Shown here piece by piece: positions 7,654-15,824 of a DNA stretch of 64,000 nucleotides; the stretch's first letter is position 1, and each line of letters begins with the position of its first letter. The DNA comes from Streptomyces cinerochromogenes (GTDB lineage Bacteria; Actinomycetota; Actinomycetes; Streptomycetales; Streptomycetaceae). Location: positions 1 through 64,000 of the forward strand of contig NZ_BMRM01000030.1 in the NCBI RefSeq assembly GCF_014648635.1, given 5' to 3'. The translations under genes and the position numbers were made by a program. Below the pieces are notes generated by a model that made no database searches, had not been told where the DNA came from, and was given only the letters and a program-made list of their open reading frames with translations.

Positions 7654-8791
7654 CGGGGACCTCCATCTCGATCGTGGTGCCCTTGCCGGGCGCCGATTCC
7701 ACGGTCAGCGTGCCGCCGACCCCGCTCGCCCGGTCCCGCATCGAGACCAGGCCGAGGTGGCGTCCGGCGCGGCGGACGGCCGTGGGGTCGAAGCCGCCGC
7801 CGTCGTCGGTGACGCGCAGGACGGCTCCGCCGCCGCGCCGCTCCACGCTGACGTCGACCCGGTCGGCGCCGGAGTGGCGCAGGGCGTTGTGCAGGGCCTC
7901 CTGGGCGACCCGGAGCAGGGCCTCCTCCTGGGCGGCGGGCAGGGCGCGGAAGCCGTTGCTGGTGAAGGTCACGCGCGCGCTGTGGGCGCGGTCGAGGACC
8001 TTGGTCTGGGTGCGCAGGGTGGCGACCAGGCCGTCCTCGTCCAGCTCGGCGGGCCGCAACTCCACCACGGCGGCGCGCAGTTCGTCGACGGCCTCGGCGG
8101 CGAGACAGGCCACCTGGTGCAGTTCGCCCTTGGCGCGGGCGGGGTCGCGGTCCACGAGCGCGGCTGCCGCCTGGGCGGTCAGGCGCAGGGAGAACAGCTT
8201 CTGGCTGACCGCGTCGTGCAGTTCGTGGGCGAGGCGGGAGCGTTCCTCGGCGATGGTCAGTTCGCGGCTGCGCTCGTAGAGGCGGGCGTTGGTGAGGGCG
8301 ATGGCGGCGTGCTGGGCGAGGATGGCGAGCAGTTCCTCGTCGTCCTGCGTGAAGCCGCAGCTTCCCTCCGGTTTGGCGCAGCGCTTGTTCGCGAGGAACA
8401 GGGCGCCGATGACCTCGTCGCCGTCCTTGATCGGCAGGCCCAGGAAGTCGACCAGGTCGGGGTGGGCGGCCGGCCAGCCCTCGAAGCGGGGGTCCTTGCG
8501 CACGTCGGCGAGGCGCTCGGCCTCCGCCTGGTGCAGCATCGCGGCGAGGATGCCGTGCTGGCGCGGGAGCGGGCCGATGGCGCGCCACTGGGCGTCGCTG
8601 ACGCCGTCCACGACGAACTGGGCGAAGCCGCCGTGGTCGTCGGGGACGCCGAGGGCGGCGTACTGCGCGTCGAGCAGCTCGCGGGCGGAGGCGACGATCG
8701 TCTTGAGGACGTCGCGCACCTCCAGGTGCCTGCTCATGGCCAGCAGCGCGGAACTCACCGCGGCGAGGCCGGACCGGGGGCCTTGACTCAT
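7646..8791 (-). CDS. GAF-domain sensor histidine kinase (HisKA_3 type)
   Basis: A 381-residue cytoplasmic histidine kinase with no transmembrane segment. A GAF sensor domain (~20-170) is followed by a HisKA_3 dimerisation domain with phospho-acceptor His192 in AHELHDAVSQ and an HATPase_c domain ending in the G-box DDGGGFDP. This architecture, with a soluble GAF sensor, resembles the DevS/NreB-like kinases. The GAF domain has Cys138 and Cys145, but nothing visible identifies a haem or iron-sulfur ligand set. I chose ATG 8791 (MSQGPRSG) because the upstream extension is Pro/Arg-rich. It forms an operon with the downstream response regulator. Confidence 0.9.
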   Translation of the reverse strand: MSQGPRSGLAAVSSALLAMSRHLEVRDVLKTIVASARELLDAQYAALGVPDDHGGFAQFVVDGVSDAQWRAIGPLPRQHGILAAMLHQAEAERLADVRKDPRFEGWPAAHPDLVDFLGLPIKDGDEVIGALFLANKRCAKPEGSCGFTQDDEELLAILAQHAAIALTNARLYERSRELTIAEERSRLAHELHDAVSQKLFSLRLTAQAAAALVDRDPARAKGELHQVACLAAEAVDELRAAVVELRPAELDEDGLVATLRTQTKVLDRAHSARVTFTSNGFRALPAAQEEALLRVAQEALHNALRHSGADRVDVSVERRGGGAVLRVTDDGGGFDPTAVRRAGRHLGLVSMRDRASGVGGTLTVESAPGKGTTIEMEVPGG

Positions 8792-8873
8792 GCCCTCACG
8801 GTACCGGCGGGGTCCGACAGCGCGGATCCGCCCCGGGACGGCGAGCGCCGGTCCGCTCGGCCCGGGACGGGGG

Positions 8874-9045
8874 GCGTAGGTCACCGAGGCGGGGCGTAGG
8901 GCGGGGGGCGTGGGGCCGGGCGGGAAAGGCTCAGGTCGGCGGCCCTGGGCGGGAGACGTAGGTCCATGGTCCTGGGCGGGAGACGTAGGTCGACGGCCTT
9001 GGGCGGGAGACGTAGGTGTCCGGGCCGAGGCTGGGGGCGTACGTC
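8874..9045. repeat. Array of CGTAGGT-type direct repeats in a divergent intergenic region
   Basis: Six copies of a short core lie between the sensor-kinase and SDR genes: GCGTAGGT (8874), GCGTAGGG (8894), GACGTAGGT (8955, 8982 and 9009) and GCGTACGTC (9037). The three central copies share a 17-base unit, GGGCGGGAGACGTAGGT, repeated at 27-base spacing. The 363-base gap 8792-9154 holds no other recognised feature. The array may be operators for the adjacent regulator, or a simple tandem duplication. Confidence 0.6.
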
Positions 9046-9154
9046 GAAGGGCCCTGGAGCTTTGCGGCCCGCGTCCGAGGCGGCCCGGGCGGTGCCGTTC
9101 CTACGGTGTGGCCACCGCCCGTCGGGGGCGGTGGGTGACGAGGGGACGGTAGTC

Positions 9155-9865
9155 ATGCCGGTAGCGATCATCACGGGGGCCTCGAGGGGGCTGGGGCGGG
9201 CGCTCGCCGAGGCGCTGGCCGCGCGGGGCTGGGACCTGGTGCTCGGCGCGCGGGGCGCCGACGGTCTGAAGGAGGCCGCCGCGGCCGTCACGCGGCACGG
9301 TGCGAAGCACGGCACGCGCGTGGTGGCGCTGCCGGGGGACGTCACCGGCAGCGGGCACCGGGCGGTGCTGGTCGCGGCCGCGCAGGGACTCGGCGGTCTC
9401 GATCTGGTGGTGAACAACGCGGGGATCCTGGGTGCCGAGCCGCTGGTGCCGCTGGGCGGTCAGCCGCTGGAGGGCTTCCGGGCGGCGCTGGAGACGAACC
9501 TGGTGGCTCCGCTGGGGCTCCTCCAGGAGGCGCTGCCGCTGCTGCGGAGGGCGCCCGCCGGCGCGGTGGTGAACGTCAGCTCGGACGCGGCCGTGGAGGC
9601 CTACCGGACGTGGGGCGCCTACGGCGCGACGAAGGCGGCGCTGGACCAGCTGTCCGCGGTGCTCGCGGTGGAGGAGCCGGGGCTGCGGGTCTGGTGGGTG
9701 GATCCGGGCGGGATGCGGACGGACATGCTGGCCGCGGCGGAACCGGACGAGGATCTGTCGGGGACGCCGGCGCCGGAGGAGATCGCGCCGGCCTTCCTGC
9801 GACTGCTCGACCGGCGCCCGGCGAGCGGCCGGTACACCGCGGCGGCGCTGCTGGAGGCACGGTGA
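9155..9865 (+). CDS. Short-chain dehydrogenase/reductase (SDR)
   Basis: A 236-residue classical SDR with the N-terminal NAD(P)-binding motif TGASRGLGR (residues 7-15), the structural NNAG, and the catalytic Ser (VNVSSDAA) and YGATK Tyr/Lys. The substrate cannot be deduced. Start ATG 9155 has GAGGGGAC at 9140-9147. The stop overlaps the queA start by four bases (GTGA), so the two genes are translationally coupled, although no functional link with tRNA modification is known. Confidence 0.9.
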   Translation: MPVAIITGASRGLGRALAEALAARGWDLVLGARGADGLKEAAAAVTRHGAKHGTRVVALPGDVTGSGHRAVLVAAAQGLGGLDLVVNNAGILGAEPLVPLGGQPLEGFRAALETNLVAPLGLLQEALPLLRRAPAGAVVNVSSDAAVEAYRTWGAYGATKAALDQLSAVLAVEEPGLRVWWVDPGGMRTDMLAAAEPDEDLSGTPAPEEIAPAFLRLLDRRPASGRYTAAALLEAR

Positions 9866-10983
9866 CGCCGGCGGCGGGGGTGCCCCCGCACGGGCCTGTC
9901 CGGGAGTGGGGGAGGGTGCCCGAGGAGCTGTACGCGCGCGTGCCGGCCGAGCAGCGGGGGCCCGGGCTGGGGCGGGACGCCGTACGGCTGCTGGTGTCGC
10001 GCGGTACGGCGGTGGCGCATCACGCGTTCCGCGAGCTGCCGCGGCTGCTGCGGGCCGGGGACCTGCTGGTGGTGAACACCTCCGAGACGCTGGCCGCCGC
10101 GGTGAACGGGCGGATCGGGCACGCGCGCGTGGTGGTGCACGTCTCCACGCGCGGGGACGACGGTCGGTGGGCGGTGGAGCTGCGGGATCCGGACGGGCGC
10201 GGCACTACGCGCGCGCGTGCGGGCTCGCCCGCGGGGACAAGGGTGTCCTTGCCGGGCGGGGGCCGGCTGCTGCTGGAGGAACCGCTGAGTGCGGACGGGA
10301 AGCGGCTGTGGTGGGCGCGGGCCGCAGGGGCGGACGTGGCGGAGGTGCTGCGGGAGCACGGGCGGCCCATTCGCTACTCCTATACGGAGAAGGACCAGCC
10401 GCTGTCCGTGTACCGGACGGTGTTCGCGCTGGCCTCGCCGGACGGGGCGGGCAGCGCGGAGATGCCGAGTGCGGCCCGGCCGTTCACCGCGCGGCTGGTG
10501 GCGGAGCTGGTGAGCCGGGGCGTGCAGTTCGCGCCGGTGACCCTGCACACGGGTGTGTCGTCGGCGGAGGCGCACGAGCCGCCGTATCCGGAGCGGTTCG
10601 CGGTGCCGGAGGCGTCGGCGCGGGTGATCAACGCCGTGCGGGCCGGTGGTGGCCGGGTGATCGCGGTGGGGACGACGGCCGTGCGGGCCGTGGAGTCGGC
10701 CGCGGGCCCGGACGGGGTGGTGCGGGCGGCCCGGGGGTGGACGGATCTGGTGGTGGCGCCCGGGCGCGGGGTGCGGGTGGTGGACGGGCTGCTGACCGGG
10801 CTGCACGAACCGGAGGCCTCCCATCTGCTGATGCTGGAGGCGGTCGCCGGGAGGGCTGCGGTCGGCCGGGCCTACGAGGAGGCGCTGCGCGGGCGCTACC
10901 TGTGGCACGAGTTCGGCGACGTCCATCTCATCCTTCCGGACGAGAGCCCTCACGCATCGCGTTGCGCCGGCAACGGATGGTGA
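9862..10983 (+). CDS. queA: S-adenosylmethionine:tRNA ribosyltransferase-isomerase QueA
   Basis: A 373-residue QueA-family enzyme. QueA transfers and isomerises the ribose of SAM onto 7-aminomethyl-7-deazaguanine in tRNA, making epoxyqueuosine. Family motifs are clear: LLVVNTSETLAA near 65, FALASPDGAGSAEMPSAARPFT in mid-protein, LHTGVSSAEAHEPPYPERF, VGTTAVRAVES, and the C-terminal LLMLEAVAGR with YLWHEFGDVHLI. GTG 9862 overlaps the upstream SDR stop. No other queuosine gene is in the window. The final residues after HLILPDE are unlike the family and probably dispensable. Confidence 0.9.
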   Translation: MTPAAGVPPHGPVREWGRVPEELYARVPAEQRGPGLGRDAVRLLVSRGTAVAHHAFRELPRLLRAGDLLVVNTSETLAAAVNGRIGHARVVVHVSTRGDDGRWAVELRDPDGRGTTRARAGSPAGTRVSLPGGGRLLLEEPLSADGKRLWWARAAGADVAEVLREHGRPIRYSYTEKDQPLSVYRTVFALASPDGAGSAEMPSAARPFTARLVAELVSRGVQFAPVTLHTGVSSAEAHEPPYPERFAVPEASARVINAVRAGGGRVIAVGTTAVRAVESAAGPDGVVRAARGWTDLVVAPGRGVRVVDGLLTGLHEPEASHLLMLEAVAGRAAVGRAYEEALRGRYLWHEFGDVHLILPDESPHASRCAGNGW

Positions 10984-11065
10984 GACGGCCGGGCGCCCGG
11001 TGTGAGCCCGCACATAGGGCCTGCATCACGTACGAAAGGGCATAGGAGATAAACCGCCCCACATG

Positions 11066-11097
11066 AACGGGACAGACGGCCCTGTCTGTCCCGTTTT
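11066..11097 (+). terminator. Rho-independent terminator after queA
   Basis: AACGGGACAGA (11066-11076) pairs with TCTGTCCCGTT (11085-11095) and is followed by TT, giving a 4-T run in all. It lies 80 bases after the queA stop. Confidence 0.85.
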
Positions 11098-11112
11098 GCC
11101 CATCCCTGATCC

Positions 11113-11127
11113 ACTATCCCGGATAGT
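11113..11127. promoter_or_regulatory. Operator-like palindrome upstream of the transglycosylase gene
   Basis: ACTATCC-C-GGATAGT is a perfect 7-base inverted repeat around one base, located just upstream of a plausible promoter (TTTGCC at about 11138, 18-base gap, TAAGAAT at about 11162). The gap from 10984 to 11284 otherwise holds the queA terminator and a long, possibly structured, leader. The protein that would bind is unknown. Confidence 0.45.
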
Positions 11128-11284
11128 ACGTCACACCTTTGCCTGGGCATTTTGCGCCAGCTAAGAATTGCTTCCGTCGCTCAGCGCCGCAGGGTTCACG
11201 CCCAGCGGCGTTCGTGCGGGAGGAGCTGATTCCCCCGGCGGACGCAGGAGCGACCTCCGCGCTACACGAAGAGGTCCATCAGCC

Positions 11285-12061
11285 ATGCCCAAGAACATCC
11301 TCAACCGAGCTTATAGTCGCGCGCTGACCAAGCAGCACAAGATCGCCGTTGCCGGTGTCGCTGCGCTGGGCACCGCCGCCCTGGCCCTCTCGGCCGCTCC
11401 CAGCAGCGCCGAGACCGTCACCACCGGTGCCCCGGCCACGGCCTCCCAGGTCGCGACCTCCCAGGCCGCCGCCGGCACCGTCCTGCAGAACGTCAAGGGC
11501 ACGGTCACGGACCAGTTCGCCGCCGACACCCTCAAGCTCGACGCCTTCGCGGCGCAGAAGAAGGCCGCCGACGCGGCCGCCGCGAAGAAGGCCGCCGCCG
11601 CCAAGGCCGTGGAGGCCGCCGCCAAGAAGGCCGCCGCCGAAGCCGCCGCGAAGAAGGCCGCGCAGGTGCGCGCCGCCAAGGCCGCCGCCACCCGCTCCGT
11701 GGAGCGCCCGCAGATGCAGCCGGTCGCCGCGAAGACGTACGCGAACAACCTCGACGGCTGGATCCGCCAGGCCCTGGACATCATGAAGGCCAAGGGCATC
11801 CCGGGCAGCTACAGCGGTCTGCACCGCAACATCATGCGGGAGTCCTCCGGCAACCCCATGGCCATCAACAACTGGGACATCAACGCCGTCAACGGCATCC
11901 CGTCCAAGGGTCTGCTGCAGGTGATCCCCCCGACCTTCCAGGCCTACCACGTCGCGGGCACGTCCTGGAACATCTACGACCCGGTCGCGAACATCACCGC
12001 CGCCGCCAACTACGCGGCCCACCGGTACGGCTCGATCGACAACGTCAACAGCGCGTACTGA
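11285..12061 (+). CDS. Secreted lytic transglycosylase (SLT domain)
   Basis: A 258-residue secreted protein. There is a twin-positive N-terminus and hydrophobic signal region (about 18-40, VAGVAALGTAALAL, Ala-rich cleavage area near APSSAE), then a long Lys/Ala-rich helical linker (about 90-140; repeated AAKKAAAE-type units). The C-terminal SLT domain (~160-258) has the catalytic Glu in NIMRESSGNP plus GLLQVIPPTFQAYH and AAANYAAHRYGS. It should cleave peptidoglycan glycan strands, as the Streptomyces cell-wall hydrolases used in growth and germination do. A ~120-base leader precedes the ATG at 11285, and a strong hairpin follows. Confidence 0.93.
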   Translation: MPKNILNRAYSRALTKQHKIAVAGVAALGTAALALSAAPSSAETVTTGAPATASQVATSQAAAGTVLQNVKGTVTDQFAADTLKLDAFAAQKKAADAAAAKKAAAAKAVEAAAKKAAAEAAAKKAAQVRAAKAAATRSVERPQMQPVAAKTYANNLDGWIRQALDIMKAKGIPGSYSGLHRNIMRESSGNPMAINNWDINAVNGIPSKGLLQVIPPTFQAYHVAGTSWNIYDPVANITAAANYAAHRYGSIDNVNSAY

Positions 12062-12089
12062 GGCCCTGGCGCGGGACCTCTGCGACGCA

Positions 12090-12135
12090 ACGCCGAAGGG
12101 CGGCACCCCGGTCACGGGGCGCCGCCCTTCGGCGT
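12090..12135. terminator. Bidirectional terminator hairpin
   Basis: ACGCCGAAGGGCGGC (12090-12104) and GCCGCCCTTCGGCGT (12121-12135) form a 15-base stem, with an inner ACCCCG/CGGGG helix. It separates the convergent transglycosylase and ABC-transporter genes. Confidence 0.8.
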
Positions 12136-12164
12136 CGTACACACACGCGCTGCCGGCGCGGGGC

Positions 12165-14753
12165 CTACTTGCGCATGACCTCCGGCTCGTGGCGGCGCAG
12201 GAAGCGGGCCACGAAGAAGCCGCAGACCACACCGAGCGCGATCAGGGCGATCATGTCCCCGGCCCAGGCGCCCACCGTGTGGTTCCACAGCGGGTCGTTG
12301 TCGCCGGCGGTCTCCGGCGGGCTGATCCGGTTGAAGTCCAGCGTGGTGCCGGCCGCGGCGACCGCCCAGCGGGACGGCATCAGGTACGAGAACTCGTTGA
12401 CGCCGACCGTGCCGTGCAGGGCGAACAGGCAGCCCGTGAAGACGACCTGGATGATCGCGAACATGACCAGCAGCGGCATGGTCTTCTCGGCCGTCTTCAC
12501 CAGCGAGGAGATGATCAGGCCGAACATCATCGCCGCGAAGCCCAGCCCCATGATCGGCAGGGACAGCTCCAGCAGGGTGGCGTGACCGAGGACGAGGCCC
12601 TCGTCCGGGACCTCACGCCGGCCGAAGCCGATGACGCCGACCAGCAGGCCCTGGAACCCGGTGATCACGCCGAGCACGAACACCTTCGACATCAGGTACG
12701 CCGACCGGGACAGCCCCGTCGCCCGCTCCCGCTCGTAGATCACCCGTTCCTTGATCAGCTCGCGGACGGAGTTGGCGGCACCGGCGAAGCAGGCGCCGAC
12801 CGCCAGGATCAGCAGCACGGTGGTGGCGGTGCCGTTGGGCACGATCTGGCCGGTCTGCGGGTTGGGGCCGTTGGGCAGCAGGCCGCGGTCCGGGTGGATC
12901 AGCAGGCTGACCGAGCCGATGACGGCCGGCAGGAGCACCATCAGCGCCAGGAAGCCGCGGTCGGAGGCGATGACCGACACATAGCGCCGCACCAGGGTGA
13001 CGAACTGGGAGAACCAGCCCTGCGGCTTGGGCGGCCTGATCGCCTGCATCGGCGGCATCTGCACCGCCTGCGGGGCGACCGAGTCCACGTCCGCGGCGTA
13101 CATCTGGTAGTGCTGCGAGCCCTTCCAGCGGCCCGCCCAGTCGTAGTCGCGGTAGTTCTCGAAGGCGGAGAAGACGTCGGCCCAGCTGTCGTAGCCGAAG
13201 AAGTTCAGCGCCTCCTCCGGCGGGCCGAAGTAGGCGACCGCGCCGCCCGGCGCCATCACCAGCAGCTTGTCGCACAGGGCCAGCTCGGCCACCGAGTGGG
13301 TGACGACGAGGACGGTGCGGCCGTCGTCGGCGAGGCCGCGCAGCAGCTGCATGACGTCGCGGTCCATGCCCGGGTCGAGACCGGAGGTCGGCTCGTCCAG
13401 GAAGATCAGCGACGGCTTGGTGAGCAGCTCCAGCGCCACCGACACGCGCTTGCGCTGACCGCCGGAGAGCGAGGTGACCTTCTTGTCCTTGTGGATGTCG
13501 AGCTTCAGCTCGCGCAGCACCTCGTCGATGCGGGCGTCGCGTTCCTGCGCCGTGGTGTCGGCCGGGAAGCGCAGCTTGGCCGCGTACTTCAGGGCCTTCT
13601 TGACGGTCAGCTCCTTGTGCAGGATGTCGTCCTGCGGGACCAGACCGATGCGCTGGCGCAGCTCGGCGAACTGCTTGTACAGGTTCCGGTTGTCGTAGAG
13701 GACCTCGCCCTGGTTGGCGGGCCGGTAGCCGGTGAGCGCCTTGAGCAGGGTCGACTTGCCGGAACCGGACGGTCCGATCACGGCGACCAGCGACTTCTCG
13801 GGCACGCCGAAGGAGACGTCCTTCAGGATCTGCTTGCCGCCGTCGACCGTGACGGTCAGGTGGCGGGCCGAGAAGGAGACCTCACCGGTGTCGACGAACT
13901 CCTCAAGCCGGTCGCCGACGATCCGGAACGTCGAGTGGCCGACGCCCACGATGTCGCTCGGGCCGAGCAGCGCCGAGCCGCCCTTGGCGATCGGCTGACC
14001 GTTGACGTAGGTGCCGTTGTGCGAGCCGAGGTCACGGATCTCGAAGCGGCCGTCGGGCGTGGCGTGGAACTCGGCGTGGTTCCGGGAGACCTGGAGGTCG
14101 GACACGACCAGGTCGTTCTCCAGGGCACGGCCGATGCGCATCACGCGGCCGAGCGCGAACTGGTGGAACGTGGTCGGGCTCCGGTCGCCGTGGACCGGCG
14201 GCGCCCCCGCGCCACCACCGGGCGTGTTCTGTACGTACTGCTCGGCCGGGACGCCGCCCTGCTGCTGCGGGAAGGCGGGCGGCTGCTGCCAGCCGGCCTG
14301 GGCCTGCTGCTGTGGCGGTGCCTGGTGGGGCACGGCCTGCTGCGGGGCGGCCTGCTGGGCCCAGCCGGGTGCGTCGGCGCCCTGCGGCGCGTACGGGGCC
14401 GCCGCCTGCGGCTGCTGGGGCTGCTGTGCCGGGCCGCCGACCGGGGCCGTGGCCGCGGACAGGTTCAGCCGCGGCCCGTCGGTCGCGTTGCCGAGGTGCA
14501 GCGCCGAGCCCGGACCGATCTCCACGTGCTGGATGCGCTGGCCCTGCACGAACGTGCCGTTGGTGCTGCCATGGTCTTCGATGGCCCAACTGCGGCCGTT
14601 GAAGCTGACCGTGGCGTGCCGCCAGGACACCCTGGCGTCGTCGAAGACGATGTCCCCCTGCGGATCGCGTCCGAGGGTGTATGACCTGGATGGATCAAGC
14701 GTCCAGGTACGTCCGTTTGTTTCGAGTACGAGTTCCGGCACTCCATGCCCCAC
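12165..14753 (-). CDS. Double-FHA-domain ABC transporter, ABCG-like (Rv1747 type)
   Basis: An 862-residue fusion. FHA domain 1 (~10-95) has the signature GRDPQGDIVFDD, SWRHATV and GSTNGTFV. A Pro/Gln/Ala-rich linker (~105-190) follows, then FHA domain 2 (~200-275, GRALENDLVVSD, SRNHAEF, GSHNGTYVNG). The ABC ATPase (~290-520) has Walker A GPSGSGKST, signature LSGGQRKR and Walker B LIFLDEPTSGLDPG. A six-helix ABC2-type membrane domain (~600-860) completes it. FHA domains bind phosphothreonine, so transport is probably controlled by Ser/Thr kinases; mycobacterial Rv1747, controlled by PknF, has the same plan. The start is the GTG at 14753; another GTG at 14741 is possible. The substrate is unknown. 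Confidence 0.93.
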   Translation of the reverse strand: MGHGVPELVLETNGRTWTLDPSRSYTLGRDPQGDIVFDDARVSWRHATVSFNGRSWAIEDHGSTNGTFVQGQRIQHVEIGPGSALHLGNATDGPRLNLSAATAPVGGPAQQPQQPQAAAPYAPQGADAPGWAQQAAPQQAVPHQAPPQQQAQAGWQQPPAFPQQQGGVPAEQYVQNTPGGGAGAPPVHGDRSPTTFHQFALGRVMRIGRALENDLVVSDLQVSRNHAEFHATPDGRFEIRDLGSHNGTYVNGQPIAKGGSALLGPSDIVGVGHSTFRIVGDRLEEFVDTGEVSFSARHLTVTVDGGKQILKDVSFGVPEKSLVAVIGPSGSGKSTLLKALTGYRPANQGEVLYDNRNLYKQFAELRQRIGLVPQDDILHKELTVKKALKYAAKLRFPADTTAQERDARIDEVLRELKLDIHKDKKVTSLSGGQRKRVSVALELLTKPSLIFLDEPTSGLDPGMDRDVMQLLRGLADDGRTVLVVTHSVAELALCDKLLVMAPGGAVAYFGPPEEALNFFGYDSWADVFSAFENYRDYDWAGRWKGSQHYQMYAADVDSVAPQAVQMPPMQAIRPPKPQGWFSQFVTLVRRYVSVIASDRGFLALMVLLPAVIGSVSLLIHPDRGLLPNGPNPQTGQIVPNGTATTVLLILAVGACFAGAANSVRELIKERVIYERERATGLSRSAYLMSKVFVLGVITGFQGLLVGVIGFGRREVPDEGLVLGHATLLELSLPIMGLGFAAMMFGLIISSLVKTAEKTMPLLVMFAIIQVVFTGCLFALHGTVGVNEFSYLMPSRWAVAAAGTTLDFNRISPPETAGDNDPLWNHTVGAWAGDMIALIALGVVCGFFVARFLRRHEPEVMRK

Positions 14754-15824
14754 TGAGTTGTCCCCCGAATTCCCCCCGTCGCAGGGAGTCTAGGGATGTC
14801 GAACATCGTGGGGCACTATTTCAGGCCCGGCCGCCTGACCGAAACCCGGGCCTTGCCAAGGGCGCCGACGCGCGCTCCGACGCACCCCGCCGGTCCTCTC
14901 CACGACGCCTCCGTCCGGCGGGAGTTGTGGGGGCTTCGGCTGAACTCCTCGCGTGCCGGGGCGTGGTGCGCCGGGGGGCGCGGGGGGTGCGGGGAGGGTG
15001 GAAGCCGGATCGGCGGCTCGGGGTACGGCGGTGCGGGGCGGCGGGGCAGAGGGGCAGCCCGGGGGGGCACGGCGGGGGGCAGCCGGGGGCACGGCGGTGG
15101 GGCACGGTGGGCCCGCGGCCGGGGAAGTGCGCGGGGCGCGGCCATCGCGGGGCGTCCCATGGCCCCGGAGGCACTCGGCTGGTCCCGGAGGTACTCGGCG
15201 CCGGCGGGCCGGTCGAGGCGGGGTGCCGTCGACGCCAGGTGGCGGGCCAGCCGGGATGGGCGGGGGCGGGCGGGGGCCGGGACGGCGGGACGGCGGGCCG
15301 GCCAGGACAGCGGCGGGCCAGGACAGCGGCGGGCCAGGACAGCGGGCCGACCGGGACAGCGGGGCCCGGGACGCCAGGACGGCGGGCCGGCAACGCGTGC
15401 ACGGCGTCAGGCCCGCCCTCGGCCCCGCCCCCTCGGGCCTCCCGGCTCCCGACCGCGCCCCGGTGGGCCTCCCGACTCCCCACTTCCGCCCCCGTGGACC
15501 TGCCGTCCGAAGCCGCTCGTGGGACCCTCGTGGTGGAGCCGGGTCGGCCTGCCGTCAGGACGGCACCGCACCGGCCCCCCGTCCGAGCCCGCACCGCCGC
15601 ACCCCCGTCCGCTCCCCCATCGAGCCACCCCCGCCCCCAGACCCACACCGCACCCACACCGCACCCGCACCGCACCCACGCCGCACCTGCCCCGCCCCCG
15701 CCCCGGCGCGGCGCCGTTCTCCGCCGGCAAGGTCGCCGTCACCGGCCGGACACCTGTTGTTCCGTGTCCGTCAGGCGGACCTCAGGGGCGGAAGGCACTG
15801 GGTGCCGGATACGGTGGTGACACC
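14754..15824. other. 1.07-kb non-coding gap, GC-rich and rich in short tandem repeats
   Basis: The gap lies between the divergent ABC transporter and serB genes. No frame shows a recognisable protein; the open frames are Gly/Arg/Pro low-complexity and exist because stops are rare at this GC content. It contains a 16-base tandem repeat (unit GGACAGCGGCGGGCCA, 15305-15344, two and a half copies), a 30-base-spaced direct repeat (GGGCCTCCCGGCTCCC at 15435 and GGGCCTCCCGACTCCC at 15465), and a CCGCACCCACA-type run at about 15640-15690. The serB promoter should be near the right end. Confidence 0.6.
15305..15344 (+). repeat. 16-base tandem repeat
   Basis: The unit GGACAGCGGCGGGCCA occurs at 15305 and 15321, with a partial third copy at 15337. 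It lies inside the long non-coding gap upstream of serB. It probably arose by slippage. Confidence 0.75.

Noticed and set aside
12189-14684. Open frame of 831 codons on the plus strand opposite the FHA-ABC transporter
   Set aside because: Antisense shadow of a gene with five recognisable domains; rich in Arg/Ala/Gly/Asp with no motif.
14821-15675. 284-codon minus-strand frame in the long gap
   Set aside because: Gly/Arg/Pro-rich sequence with repeats and no motif, in a region where stops are rare because of GC content.
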